Source: Patescibacteria group bacterium (GTDB lineage: Bacteria; Patescibacteriota; Doudnabacteria; UBA920). From it: a stretch of 54,271 nt of DNA. The stretch is from NCBI GenBank assembly GCA_013387205.1, contig WARV01000012.1, positions 1-54,271 on the forward strand. Reading direction: 5' to 3'. The position numbers and the translations under genes are program-made. The notes beneath the pieces were generated by a model. The model saw nothing but the letters and a program-made list of their open reading frames with translations, was not told the DNA's origin and did no database searches. Each line of letters starts with the position of its first letter. Positions within the stretch are counted from its first letter, which is position 1. This document shows positions 17,177-25,174 of the stretch, piece after piece.

Positions 17177-17501
17177 ACGGCCATTCAAAGCGGGAATAAG
17201 AGTTATTTTCTCCTCAACCAATCGCCTATCCCGAAAAAATATCCGGCTCTGAAAGACAACCAAATTACTGGAATGCGACAAGTACACACAATTACTTCGA
17301 ACTGTCTATAAGGGCAGTTTTTATATTACCAATAGACGACAAAGACCAAAAGTGACATAATTAAAAGGAGAAATGACCTAATAAAAGAAATTATTATATT
17401 TCATTTGGTAGGGAGACTTTATAAAACCCTTCGTCCAAGTGACCCTGTCGCAAGCAGGAGATATTTTAGCCTTTAACGATACCCACAACTATAGATAACC
17501 T
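17177..17501. other. Gap between zur promoter and envelope genes
   Basis: No convincing gene is seen. It holds a terminator-like hairpin (17300-17323) and a strong Shine-Dalgarno followed by a two-codon ORF at about 17375. A promoter for the gene at 17502 is not obvious. Confidence 0.5.
17300..17323 (+). terminator. Terminator-like hairpin
   Basis: AACTGTC pairs with GGCAGTT (one wobble) and is followed by TTTAT. The same loop-distal sequence (CAGTTTTTATATTAC) follows the hairpin at 20616, so the two flank the 17.5-20.6 kb gene block. Confidence 0.55.
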
Positions 17502-18608
17502 ATGAAAAAACCAATCATCAGTTTAGTTGTCATATTTTTAATACTCCTAACGGGGAGTATTATTCCTAAAATTACTATAAAGAATCCCGATTTAAGCTCC
17601 AGCCCATGTGCGGAAAATGCCGTCAAAACCCAATCCAGGTTCCCCGCATCATTAGTCAAGACCATGAAGGTCAACCGCTTTACCATCAGCGAAGTCTGGA
17701 TGAGCTATTACACCCTGTTTGGGGTTAAAATCAACAAGGAAACTTACGTTTCCTGCCTATTACCAGCAAATAACGACAGCCAAAATTGGGCAACATACAA
17801 AAATTCCCAGTATGGATTTAGTTTTGATTATCCGGCAAGCCTTTTGGTTCAGAAAGAGACGGATGGACCCGATGCCGTATTTTTAATTAGCAAGGATTCT
17901 GGCAAAGCAGACAGTGTTTTGGTGAATATAAACCAGACCAATGCCGCTGATATTAATAAAGCGTATGCCGAAACTAATCCAGGCTGGGTTGTCGCCAATA
18001 ATCTCAGTTCAACTACTGTTGCCGGTCTCCCTGCCTTTAGAGAGGACCGGGAAGACGGTAGTTGCGCAGGCTGTCATATTTTCTTTTTTGTCCACCAGGG
18101 TTTTATTTACACGCTGAACATCCATCTACCTAAAGAAGAAGATGTACAAATGATTCAACAGAGCTTTCAGTTCACTAACGCCACGCCGCCAAATGCCCCA
18201 ACTGATTGTCGAAATTATCAAAATTTTAACCTCAAAATTTCTTGCCCGGAAGGGATATACGTTCGGCAATTCAGTGATAACACCATTACTCAATTAACCT
18301 TCTTTGATAAAAATAAAACCTACTATATAGAAGGCAGTGAAGCCTACATCCTTTATATCGGCATCAGGAAGGATATTTATAATGGTTTAATTGACGAATA
18401 CCTAAAAACTGCTCCCTCCCTGCAATTGTCCAATAAAGAAACTATCGACGGGCAGACTTCCTATAACCTAACGTGCAAGCCTCACTATATGTGCGGGGAG
18501 AAGCAGATAGTATTTTACAAAGGAAACGTCTACGAATTCAGCAACGGGCAAAACTTGCAAGCATTACCTACATACAACAAGTTAATTTCCTTAATAAAAT
18601 TTAACTAA
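17502..18608 (+). CDS. Envelope protein with PsbP-like domain
   Basis: A 368-aa protein with an N-terminal hydrophobic segment (PIISLVVIFLILLTGSIIP) but no lipobox, so it is probably membrane-anchored outside the cell. The middle carries YKNSQYGFSFDYPASLLV, the motif that starts PsbP-like domains of many Patescibacteria surface proteins. A second, weaker module follows residue 230. Several Cys pairs suggest disulfides. Function unknown. It is followed after 6 bases by the beta-propeller-like gene. Confidence 0.7.
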   Translation: MKKPIISLVVIFLILLTGSIIPKITIKNPDLSSSPCAENAVKTQSRFPASLVKTMKVNRFTISEVWMSYYTLFGVKINKETYVSCLLPANNDSQNWATYKNSQYGFSFDYPASLLVQKETDGPDAVFLISKDSGKADSVLVNINQTNAADINKAYAETNPGWVVANNLSSTTVAGLPAFREDREDGSCAGCHIFFFVHQGFIYTLNIHLPKEEDVQMIQQSFQFTNATPPNAPTDCRNYQNFNLKISCPEGIYVRQFSDNTITQLTFFDKNKTYYIEGSEAYILYIGIRKDIYNGLIDEYLKTAPSLQLSNKETIDGQTSYNLTCKPHYMCGEKQIVFYKGNVYEFSNGQNLQALPTYNKLISLIKFN

Positions 18609-18614
18609 AAAAAT

Positions 18615-19937
18615 ATGAGAAAAAAGTATATCCTCCTTGCAGTCCTGCTGGTAGTGACTGTGGTGGTTGCTGGCGTGGCAGTGAAATACAACAAAAGCAA
18701 ACCCTCTGCCAATATCGCACCAAGCGAGCAAACTAATTTCTCAAAAGATAATCCAGCCGCAGTGAAAAACTGGCCACTTAACCCTCCCGCTGGAACCGGG
18801 CTGTTTTATATGAAGACCATAGGCGGCAAAGCCCACGAGTTTTACAACGGCGTAGATCTTGACCCGTCAGGCAGTTTTGGTCAGATATCCCAACAAATCG
18901 CCCAGGATGGACACTTGGCGCAGGTTTTTTTAACGCACATTGGCCCTCCCCGGTATCAAATAGTGTACGATGGCCAAATCGTTCGTCCTGATTTTGATGC
19001 TGCCGGTTATCCCGAAATTGCCGTAAGCGGCAACCACTTCGCCTACACGGACGGAGGCTCTACAAATGCTACTATCTTTTACGACGGAAAGAAAATCGGC
19101 TACGGCAATAACCTCCGCCTATCCGGTTACCATTACGCATACACGGAAAACATCAGTCCCGTACCTTATGGAGAAACTCACGTCTTTTACGATGGCAAAG
19201 ACTTGGGTCCGTGCTGCAATGGCAGGCTCGGCAGCGCATCGGTTAGCGGCGACCATTTGGTTTACACCGGACTGCTTTCCAAGGGAGAAGTAGATATAAC
19301 CTACTCAAGCAATCCTCTCACATATATCAGCCACGTAATTGTCGATGGTAAAGACATCGGCAGTATCAAAGCGACTTCCTGGCCTCAATTTTCCGGCAAC
19401 CACATGGCTTACATCAAAGCCAACGGCGATTTGATATACGATGACAAGAAAATCGCCGAGAAAGTCAGGGACGTCAAGTTGTCCAGCGACAATATATTGT
19501 ACGTCACCGACGACTCGGACGTGTACTACAACGGCAAAAAGCTTGGCCAGGGAAACTACATACAACTGGACGGCAACGATTACGTCTATTTGAAAATGAT
19601 TAAAAACTTTAGCCAGAGTGAAGAGCCACTCTGCAACATCATCTTCAACGGTACTGACTTGGGCCAAAGCACGGAATGCCGTGTTTCGCTGTTTAAAGGC
19701 AATGCTGTGTTCCAGCGCGTAGTCAACGGTTCTACGCATATGATTCTAAACGGCCAGGATATCGGCGAAGGCGAGGGTGGACAACTGATAGAACCCCTGA
19801 AGATGCAAATATCCGTTCCCACTGCGGCAAAAAGCAATGATAAAATCTTTGCCAATATGCCGAATCAGCTCTTGCAGAAGGATTCAAGCGTGAGCCTGAC
19901 CCCTGACCAAGGCTATATTATTACTACTTCCATTTAA
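18615..19937 (+). CDS. Membrane-anchored beta-propeller-like protein (first part of split gene)
   Basis: A 440-aa protein with an N-terminal membrane helix (YILLAVLLVVTVVVAGVAV) and about nine repeats of a beta-strand unit with the core F-Y-D-G-K-x-L-G (for example IFYDGKKIGYG, VFYDGKDLGPC, YYNGKKLGQG, IIFNGTDLGQS). The spacing of 35-55 residues resembles PD40/TolB-like propeller blades. A TAA at 19935 ends the frame, but the same frame continues open for 220 codons and begins with SRTGDKIAYAE, a classic TolB-type strand, so the original gene was probably about 660 codons long. Confidence 0.7.
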   Translation: MRKKYILLAVLLVVTVVVAGVAVKYNKSKPSANIAPSEQTNFSKDNPAAVKNWPLNPPAGTGLFYMKTIGGKAHEFYNGVDLDPSGSFGQISQQIAQDGHLAQVFLTHIGPPRYQIVYDGQIVRPDFDAAGYPEIAVSGNHFAYTDGGSTNATIFYDGKKIGYGNNLRLSGYHYAYTENISPVPYGETHVFYDGKDLGPCCNGRLGSASVSGDHLVYTGLLSKGEVDITYSSNPLTYISHVIVDGKDIGSIKATSWPQFSGNHMAYIKANGDLIYDDKKIAEKVRDVKLSSDNILYVTDDSDVYYNGKKLGQGNYIQLDGNDYVYLKMIKNFSQSEEPLCNIIFNGTDLGQSTECRVSLFKGNAVFQRVVNGSTHMILNGQDIGEGEGGQLIEPLKMQISVPTAAKSNDKIFANMPNQLLQKDSSVSLTPDQGYIITTSI

Positions 19938-20600
19938 TCCCGTACCGGCGACAAAATCGCTTACGCCGAAATCAGCGACTGCATACAAGCGGCTAACAAC
20001 TATGATATGACTGTAAGCGAAAGTTGCAAGGATTGGAAATATGATATTTTTGTAAAAGACTTCGCCACGGGAGCAATCAAAAAATTATACTCCTACCCCA
20101 AACCAATCACGTGGTATCAAAATCTCTTGATTAAAAAAGCACAGGCAGGAGGCTGTCCCCTTATACCCTTCCCCCTTGCTTGGTCCAAGAATGACCAAAA
20201 GGTAATTTTAAAATTAGGCAATCCCACCAGTTGTGGTTCTGGCGACTACACTCATTATTGGTATTTTTCCATAAACCCCAGTGGCGGCAAGTTGGAAGAC
20301 CTGGCATACGGCGATGGTATATTTTTGGACTCTTACAGCAAAGTTGTCTACACTGACTTTGACCCGGACAAAGGGCTATGCGGCACTATGGGCGGGAGCG
20401 TGGGTAAAGGTATTGTCTTAAAAGACATTGAAAGCGGCAAAATCACAAACCTTGTCGGCAAAACCGGATTAAGCTATAGCCTTGTAAAAGTTGATGACCA
20501 GCAAAATACCTTAACCTTTACGGCCGCTAAAATAACGCAAGCTCAGGACGGATGCTTTGAATCGATCCCTCCCGTTTCAACAGAAACCTTACCCTTATAA
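19938..20600 (+). pseudogene. Second part of the split propeller gene
   Basis: The 220 codons follow the TAA at 19935 in the same frame with no other stop. The start SRTGDKIAYAEISD and later DIFVKDFATGAIKKL and KGIVLKDIESGKIT are TolB/PD40-like strands. The nonsense codon could have come from CAA by one base change. An internal ATG at 20007 could restart translation but has no Shine-Dalgarno. A sequencing error is also possible. Confidence 0.55.
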
Positions 20601-20615
20601 TTACCAGACTATAAA

Positions 20616-20637
20616 AACTGCTATTAGAGCAGTTTTT
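20616..20637 (+). terminator. Rho-independent terminator
   Basis: AACTGCT and AGCAGTT pair around ATTAG, followed by TTT. It ends the 17.5-20.6 kb unit. Confidence 0.7.
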
Positions 20638-20651
20638 ATATTACTATGCCG

Positions 20652-20763
20652 TTGACTCCCTTACCAAAATCGATTATAATACTAATGCAATTGAATAAAT
20701 TGACTGTCTGACACAGCAGGCAGGAAGCGCAAAGCTCTTACCAAATCTGTGTAAGGGTTTTTT
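20652..20763 (+). promoter_or_regulatory. tRNA-His promoter with possible attenuator
   Basis: TTGACT (20652-20657) and TATAAT (20675-20680) are 17 bases apart, so transcription should start near 20687. Before the tRNA a terminator-like hairpin CTCTTAC/GTAAGGG followed by TTTTTT (20735-20763) is seen. ACACAG (20711-20716) can pair with CTGTGT (20747-20752), which would break this terminator. No other promoter is visible for the tRNA. Confidence 0.45.
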
Positions 20764-20777
20764 GTAAAAGAGAATAT

Positions 20778-20853
20778 GGCGGCTATGGTATAATGGTTAT
20801 TACATCGCTCTGTGGCAGCGAGAATTCGGGTTCAATTCCCGATAGCCGCCCCA
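20778..20853 (+). tRNA. trnH: tRNA-His (GUG)
   Basis: A cloverleaf with a 7-bp acceptor stem GCGGCTA/TAGCCGC, an encoded extra G at position -1 facing C73, as expected for tRNA-His, anticodon loop CTGTGGC (anticodon GTG), T-loop TTCAATT and an encoded CCA end. Confidence 0.95.
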
Positions 20854-20859
20854 AGTTTC

Positions 20860-20888
20860 AAAAAACAGGGTCTAAAGCCCTGTTTTTT
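20860..20888. terminator. Bidirectional terminator
   Basis: AAAAAACAGGG and CCCTGTTTTTT form a stem with runs of T on both strands. It follows the tRNA on the plus strand and overlaps the last codons of the convergent gene on the minus strand. Confidence 0.85.
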
Positions 20889-21873
20889 GTTGCATTATTT
20901 CGTGCATTGCAGCAATTTCATGCGGACTATATCCTTCAAGTTCTTTATGCGGATAAATATTCCAGATCATGGAAATGAAATTCAAAAAGGCATTCCGCTG
21001 CTCCACCGAGTGTTCATCCAGGTTGATGGAATTATCGATAAGCTTTATTAATTCAGGAATGGGCAAATCGCCTTCATAAACCTTGGCAACAGTTTCTCGA
21101 AAATTAAATTGCGGATAACGCTCTTTTATGTCCGGCAGCATTTCTTTTTCCAGTTCTTCCCGCATCCGCTTGAGCTTGGATTGTACTAACGAAAATGCGG
21201 TTTGTTCCAGTATGCCGTTTTCTTTAAAACGGCTAATTAATTGCCCCCTATCTTCCATGATCCTGCTTTTGCGCAAAGAATCATGCAAACGGTCATAATA
21301 TTCCCTGCCGCAATCTTCCTCCATCTCGCTTAACAACATCTGGACTGACTTGTAAGGCCCGTTTGGCAAAGATGAAATATATTTATATTTTTTGTAGGAC
21401 GGTTTCCACAAATCCGCGGCGAGATCATTTAGATTGGCAAAAAGGCTAAACAAGATCATGTCGGACTGCTCCGGCGAAAGCTCGCGCAGATAACTGGATT
21501 TTTCATTGGGAAAGCGGAGATGTACGGTTAGTGGCCCCAGTTCGTGCCCTATCATGCGAACTGCGGCATGGCGGACATTGCCGTTTGGATGCTGCAGCAA
21601 ATGAAATAACCAAGGAAACAAAAAGTCCGGCTTATTTTCCTTGTCATGCAAAAAATACATAACCGAAACTGCCACTGCAAAATTTTCCTGCCGCCAGTCT
21701 TCTGTTATTTTTTTATACTCATTGGCGGCATTTTTGATAATAGAGGCAATGGACTTATACCCGCCACTTTCACCTGAGCCATAAACCAACTTCCTTATCT
21801 GCCGCGCCGCCTGGCGACTGGACTCCCTATCCCCTGCCAAGATTATTTTGAAACATTTATCAATTGTCGTCAT
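20872..21873 (-). CDS. HEAT-like helical protein next to Fic gene
   Basis: A 333-aa, mostly helical protein. The region LLQHPNGNVRHAAVRMIGHELGPL looks like a HEAT repeat. The rest has no motif I recognise. Its ATG overlaps the Fic stop (ATGA), so the two are translationally coupled. It could be a target, a scaffold or an immunity partner of the Fic protein; none of these is shown by sequence. A terminator covers its last codons. Confidence 0.65.
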   Translation of the reverse strand: MTTIDKCFKIILAGDRESSRQAARQIRKLVYGSGESGGYKSIASIIKNAANEYKKITEDWRQENFAVAVSVMYFLHDKENKPDFLFPWLFHLLQHPNGNVRHAAVRMIGHELGPLTVHLRFPNEKSSYLRELSPEQSDMILFSLFANLNDLAADLWKPSYKKYKYISSLPNGPYKSVQMLLSEMEEDCGREYYDRLHDSLRKSRIMEDRGQLISRFKENGILEQTAFSLVQSKLKRMREELEKEMLPDIKERYPQFNFRETVAKVYEGDLPIPELIKLIDNSINLDEHSVEQRNAFLNFISMIWNIYPHKELEGYSPHEIAAMHEIMQQKTGL

Positions 21874-22922
21874 ATTTTTTTATATCTAGTAGCCCGGCCC
21901 AAACCAATGCGCTCAATCTTTTTTAGGCGAAGCAACTTATCTATCACCTGATTAACTGTCGGTCGCGGTGTGCCTGTTTTCTTGCTCATTTCCAAAGGAG
22001 TAGCTTCGCCTGCTTTTTGGATAAATTCCCAAACTTTAAGTTGGGCCGGTGAAAAAAGTTTTTCAACATTTTCCGCTGACAGTAACTCAACTGCCGATTG
22101 CACTTGCTTTTTAAGCACGTCCAAGAAAAAATCCATCCACGGATTTATATCTTCCTTAGCTGTCTTAAAAGTCTTTTGGCTTTTACGCAATGCCAAGTAG
22201 TAATCAGTTTTATTATCCTCCACCAATTTTTCGTGCGATACATAAGGAACGTAAGCATAACCAGATTTAAGCAACAACAAATTAGTTAAAATACGTGACA
22301 GTCTGCCATTGCCGTCTTGGAACGGGTGAATATTTAAAAACTCCACAGCAAAATTACCTATCACCAAAAGCGGATGATACTTTTCTTCTTTTAAAGCTGT
22401 CGCCGTCCAATCTACCAATTCTTGCATTTCTTTGGGTGTAAGGTAAGCTGGTGTCGGATTAAACATCACTGCAATAACGTTGCCGTTGACGTCTTTCATT
22501 TCTACTCTATTATCGCCAAACTTATATTCGCCCCTGTGTTTTTCGTCTTTTTTAACATACTTAAGCAACTCTTTGTGGAAATGCTTAATCGTGCTTTCGG
22601 TAAAACGGATATACCGCCAGTTGTCAAAAACATTTTGCAGCAACTCATAATAACCCTGCACTTCCTGCTTATCTCGGTCACGGAATTTATTAATACCAAT
22701 ACCCCGCATTAACTTTTCTACATCCTCATCACTAAGCCTTGCACCCTCAATGCGTGTAGAAGCTCCAGCCGAAGTTACCAGTACGGACTTCTTTAGCCTG
22801 CTTAACACCTGCGGGTTTAACTGCGCACCTGCCACCCACTGTCCTTTAAAAGCCTCAGCTTGCCCGATTTTTGCAACCACGGACGAACTTATCCTCTTTA
22901 ATCGTTTATCAAAATTAGCCAT
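21870..22922 (-). CDS. Fic-domain protein (AMP transferase type) with wHTH
   Basis: A 350-aa protein with an N-terminal Fic_N helix region, inhibitory motif STRIEG (Ser55...Glu59-Gly60, the class II arrangement), the catalytic motif HPFQDGNGRLSR (His199 to Arg210) and a C-terminal winged helix (TPRPTVNQVIDKLLRLKKIE). Such proteins usually transfer AMP from ATP to a hydroxyl group on a target protein, and the inhibitory Glu keeps them off. The DNA-binding tail and the inverted repeat upstream suggest self-regulation. Confidence 0.88.
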   Translation of the reverse strand: MANFDKRLKRISSSVVAKIGQAEAFKGQWVAGAQLNPQVLSRLKKSVLVTSAGASTRIEGARLSDEDVEKLMRGIGINKFRDRDKQEVQGYYELLQNVFDNWRYIRFTESTIKHFHKELLKYVKKDEKHRGEYKFGDNRVEMKDVNGNVIAVMFNPTPAYLTPKEMQELVDWTATALKEEKYHPLLVIGNFAVEFLNIHPFQDGNGRLSRILTNLLLLKSGYAYVPYVSHEKLVEDNKTDYYLALRKSQKTFKTAKEDINPWMDFFLDVLKKQVQSAVELLSAENVEKLFSPAQLKVWEFIQKAGEATPLEMSKKTGTPRPTVNQVIDKLLRLKKIERIGLGRATRYKKI

Positions 22923-22935
22923 ATATTTAAAGTAA

Positions 22936-22972
22936 ATAATCGTATATTATAGCTATATAAGATTATATACGA
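22936..22972. promoter_or_regulatory. Inverted repeat upstream of Fic gene
   Basis: AATCGTATAT and ATATACGATT are perfect inverse complements 17 bases apart and enclose a TATAAT on the minus strand. It is a likely operator, possibly for the winged helix of the Fic protein. Confidence 0.55.
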
Positions 22973-23115
22973 TTTATGATAATAAATCAAAGTGCCCATT
23001 CTTCAAAAAAACCAACCATACAACTTTTAATAAGGACGGTTTAATCACTTAAATTTTGTAAGAATTTTGCTGTTGGCTAGTCAATAAGTTCATTGAATAA
23101 CTTATCTTACTTTTT

Positions 23116-23526
23116 ATGAACGGAAAGATTAAGCAAAAATCCAGCATTTCTGAAGAGGAATGGAAAAAACGGCTGACTCCGGAACAATATCGGATTTTAA
23201 GGGAAAAAGGCACAGAAACCCCTTTTACCGGACAATACATCCATACCAAGGATAAAGGCATGTATATGTGCGCGGCTTGCGGCAGCCCCTTATTCTCTTC
23301 CAATGCCAAATTCGATTCCAAAACTGGCTGGCCGAGCTTTGACCAGGCTTTGCCCGGCAGCGTGGTTTTCCGCGAAGATAATTCCCACGGAATGAGGAGA
23401 ATTGAAGTAACCTGTGCCAATTGCGGCAGTCATTTAGGCCATGTTTTTGACGATGGGCCAATAGACAGCACAGGCAAGCGATTTTGCATAAATTCCGCAT
23501 GCCTGTTGCTTAATAGGGAAAAATAA
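23116..23526 (+). CDS. msrB: Peptide-methionine (R)-S-oxide reductase
   Basis: A 136-aa MsrB with the two zinc CxxC pairs (Cys52/55 and Cys100/103), the conserved GWPSFDQAL and [10 protein letters not shown] stretches and the catalytic Cys124 in RFCINSACL. It repairs oxidised methionine in proteins. It stands alone between a 7-bp inverted repeat (23084-23105) upstream and a bidirectional terminator downstream. Confidence 0.95.
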   Translation: MNGKIKQKSSISEEEWKKRLTPEQYRILREKGTETPFTGQYIHTKDKGMYMCAACGSPLFSSNAKFDSKTGWPSFDQALPGSVVFREDNSHGMRRIEVTCANCGSHLGHVFDDGPIDSTGKRFCINSACLLLNREK

Positions 23527-23567
23527 TTATCCGATCCTAATCAACGAATTGTATCCGAATCAGAACA

Positions 23568-23602
23568 TTTAAAAAACCATGGTTTTACCATGGTTTTTTA
23601 AA
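23568..23602. terminator. Bidirectional terminator between msrB and copZ-like gene
   Basis: AAAAAACCATGG and CCATGGTTTTTT pair around a 5-base loop with T runs on both sides. It overlaps the stop of the HMA gene. Confidence 0.85.
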
Positions 23603-23813
23603 TCACTTGCGCTTCGTAACCTGCAGATTTGATAACGTCACGAATTTTTTCCTGGGAAATCTTTTCCGGGTCGAATTTAACTTCCACTTCCTGTTTGGCA
23701 AAACTGGTATTAGCTTCAATTACCCCTTGGCTGTCTTCCAACTCGCCGTCGATATTCATGGCGCAGGAAGAGCAATGCATGTTGGATATTTTAAAAACGT
23801 TTGTCTGTATCAT
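23598..23813 (-). CDS. copZ: Copper chaperone-like HMA domain protein
   Basis: A 71-aa protein of one HMA domain with the metal motif MHCSSC near the N-terminus and the typical DVIKSAGYEAQV end. It would carry Cu+ to the CopA ATPase. I use the ATG at 23813; a TTG start 36 bases upstream gives an unlikely extension. It lies downstream of the copper operon on the same strand, separated by two small hairpins. Confidence 0.85.
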   Translation of the reverse strand: MIQTNVFKISNMHCSSCAMNIDGELEDSQGVIEANTSFAKQEVEVKFDPEKISQEKIRDVIKSAGYEAQVI

Positions 23814-23886
23814 AGTTTTCTTGTAAGAAGCTTGTAAAATAAAATACAATAATAAAAATTATTCTAATTTTTTTAACTCATCCTGC

Positions 23887-23988
23887 CCTTCTCTTTAGAA
23901 AAGAGAAGGAACTAGCTAAGCAAGACCTGATTGATAACTATCAGCTAACCTTTCTTAGCAGGTTCTCCCTCTTTAGTAAAGAGGGAGA
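23887..23988. repeat. Two stable hairpins (CCTTCTCTTT and TCTCCCTCTTT)
   Basis: CCTTCTCTTT pairs with AAAGAGAAGG (23887-23909) and TCTCCCTCTTT pairs with AAAGAGGGAGA (23964-23988). Both sit between two copper genes. They may end or stabilise the operon transcript. Confidence 0.55.
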
Positions 23989-24070
23989 CAGAGGGAGTTA
24001 GTATTAGGAATTAGAAATTTGAGAACATACTAAATGGTTAAATATATTTTTTAGATTTTGTAATGTAAAT

Positions 24071-25117
24071 CTAATTAACATTAATCACTCCTCTATACAT
24101 CCCCATACTGCACATGAAAGATATCTCCCCTTTTTTGCTTGGTGCGGTAAAGACCACGTCTTCCTTGTCGCCTGGCCTGACAATTTTTTGGATCCCGAGT
24201 TTGGGTATAGTAAAAGCCTGAGCGCAGCTGTAACCGTTATTATTGACCAAATGCAAAGTAACCGTCGATCCCGCCTTAACGCTTAATTCTCTTGGCGTAT
24301 ATCCGTTGTTGTCTATGGTAATTGTAGCTTCGGAAACCGTAGCATTACCTCCTTTTTCCGCGGCAGCTGTCGTGCCGTTTGCCTGGCAATAAGCTACGGT
24401 ACAAAAAGTATTTTTTGCAAGCTTGTTTATAGTAAAACTGCTGCCGGTTAAAGCCACAGCATTGTTTAAATTAAATAAGGCCAGTAAAATAATTGCAAAC
24501 GCCGCAATTTTCATGAATCTGCTCTGCCAAAAATCTCCAAGTTTTGAAGCAAAGTATCCCAGTGCAAAAAACAAAGGGGTGGTTCCTAAAATAAACGCAA
24601 ACATTATGGCAGCACCGGCTACGGGACTGCCGGTGCCGACAGCCAAAGCCATCATGGCCTGCGTGGTGCCGCAAGGGATGAACACGGTAAAAGCCCCTAA
24701 AATTGCCGGAGCGAAAACATCTTTGCTTTTTGACTGGCTCCTAATTTTCCTGGTTAAAAATTTTGGCGGCTGGATAATGAAATAACGGAAGAAAGGATGA
24801 ATGTCCAACAAAGCCAGAGCGGTTCCCGCCATGAAAATTGCCACCAAAACCTGCAAAACCACCTGGGCTGTTAAAGACAGCTGAAACAATGAACCAAACC
24901 AGCCCAAAGCCAATCCCAATAAAGTGTAAGCAAAAAGTTTTGCGCCCAAAAAAATAAATATAGGAAAAGCGTGGCCAGCTTTGGCTTTATCTTTTAAATG
25001 TTCCTCTTCCCGCTGCGCCAAAGTCGCGGCCAGAAGCCCGCCCTGTACAGCCAGGCAAGTCAATCCGCCGGTAATTAACCCTGTTAAAAAAATTGCAACT
25101 AAATTTGCGCTATTCAT
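24071..25117 (-). CDS. TauE/SafE (UreH-type) membrane protein fused to a cupredoxin domain
   Basis: A 348-aa protein. Residues 1-235 are six or seven membrane helices with two repeat halves marked by GGLTCLAVQGGLL and PCGTTQAMMALA, as in the UreH/DsbD-like branch of sulfite-exporter-type proteins. Residues 260-348 form a cupredoxin-like domain with copper ligands suggested by YSCAQAFTIP and FMCSMGMY. The pair of Cys and Met residues would bind Cu outside the membrane. The fusion is common next to CopA in low-GC groups. Probably handles copper on the outer face; the transported substrate is unknown. Confidence 0.82.
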   Translation of the reverse strand: MNSANLVAIFLTGLITGGLTCLAVQGGLLAATLAQREEEHLKDKAKAGHAFPIFIFLGAKLFAYTLLGLALGWFGSLFQLSLTAQVVLQVLVAIFMAGTALALLDIHPFFRYFIIQPPKFLTRKIRSQSKSKDVFAPAILGAFTVFIPCGTTQAMMALAVGTGSPVAGAAIMFAFILGTTPLFFALGYFASKLGDFWQSRFMKIAAFAIILLALFNLNNAVALTGSSFTINKLAKNTFCTVAYCQANGTTAAAEKGGNATVSEATITIDNNGYTPRELSVKAGSTVTLHLVNNNGYSCAQAFTIPKLGIQKIVRPGDKEDVVFTAPSKKGEISFMCSMGMYRGVINVN

Positions 25118-25174
25118 ATATTTTTAATTATACCAAATTATTTTTTGATTTTTTGCAAAACAACAAATTTCCGC

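Noticed and set aside
17105-17311. Plus-strand ORF of 68 codons over the zur promoter
   Set aside because: It covers the zur promoter and operator and has no motif or Shine-Dalgarno.
17360-17385. AAAAGGAGAA followed by ATG ACC TAA, a two-codon ORF with a strong Shine-Dalgarno
   Set aside because: Too short to judge; nothing ties it to the gene at 17502 more than 100 bases downstream.
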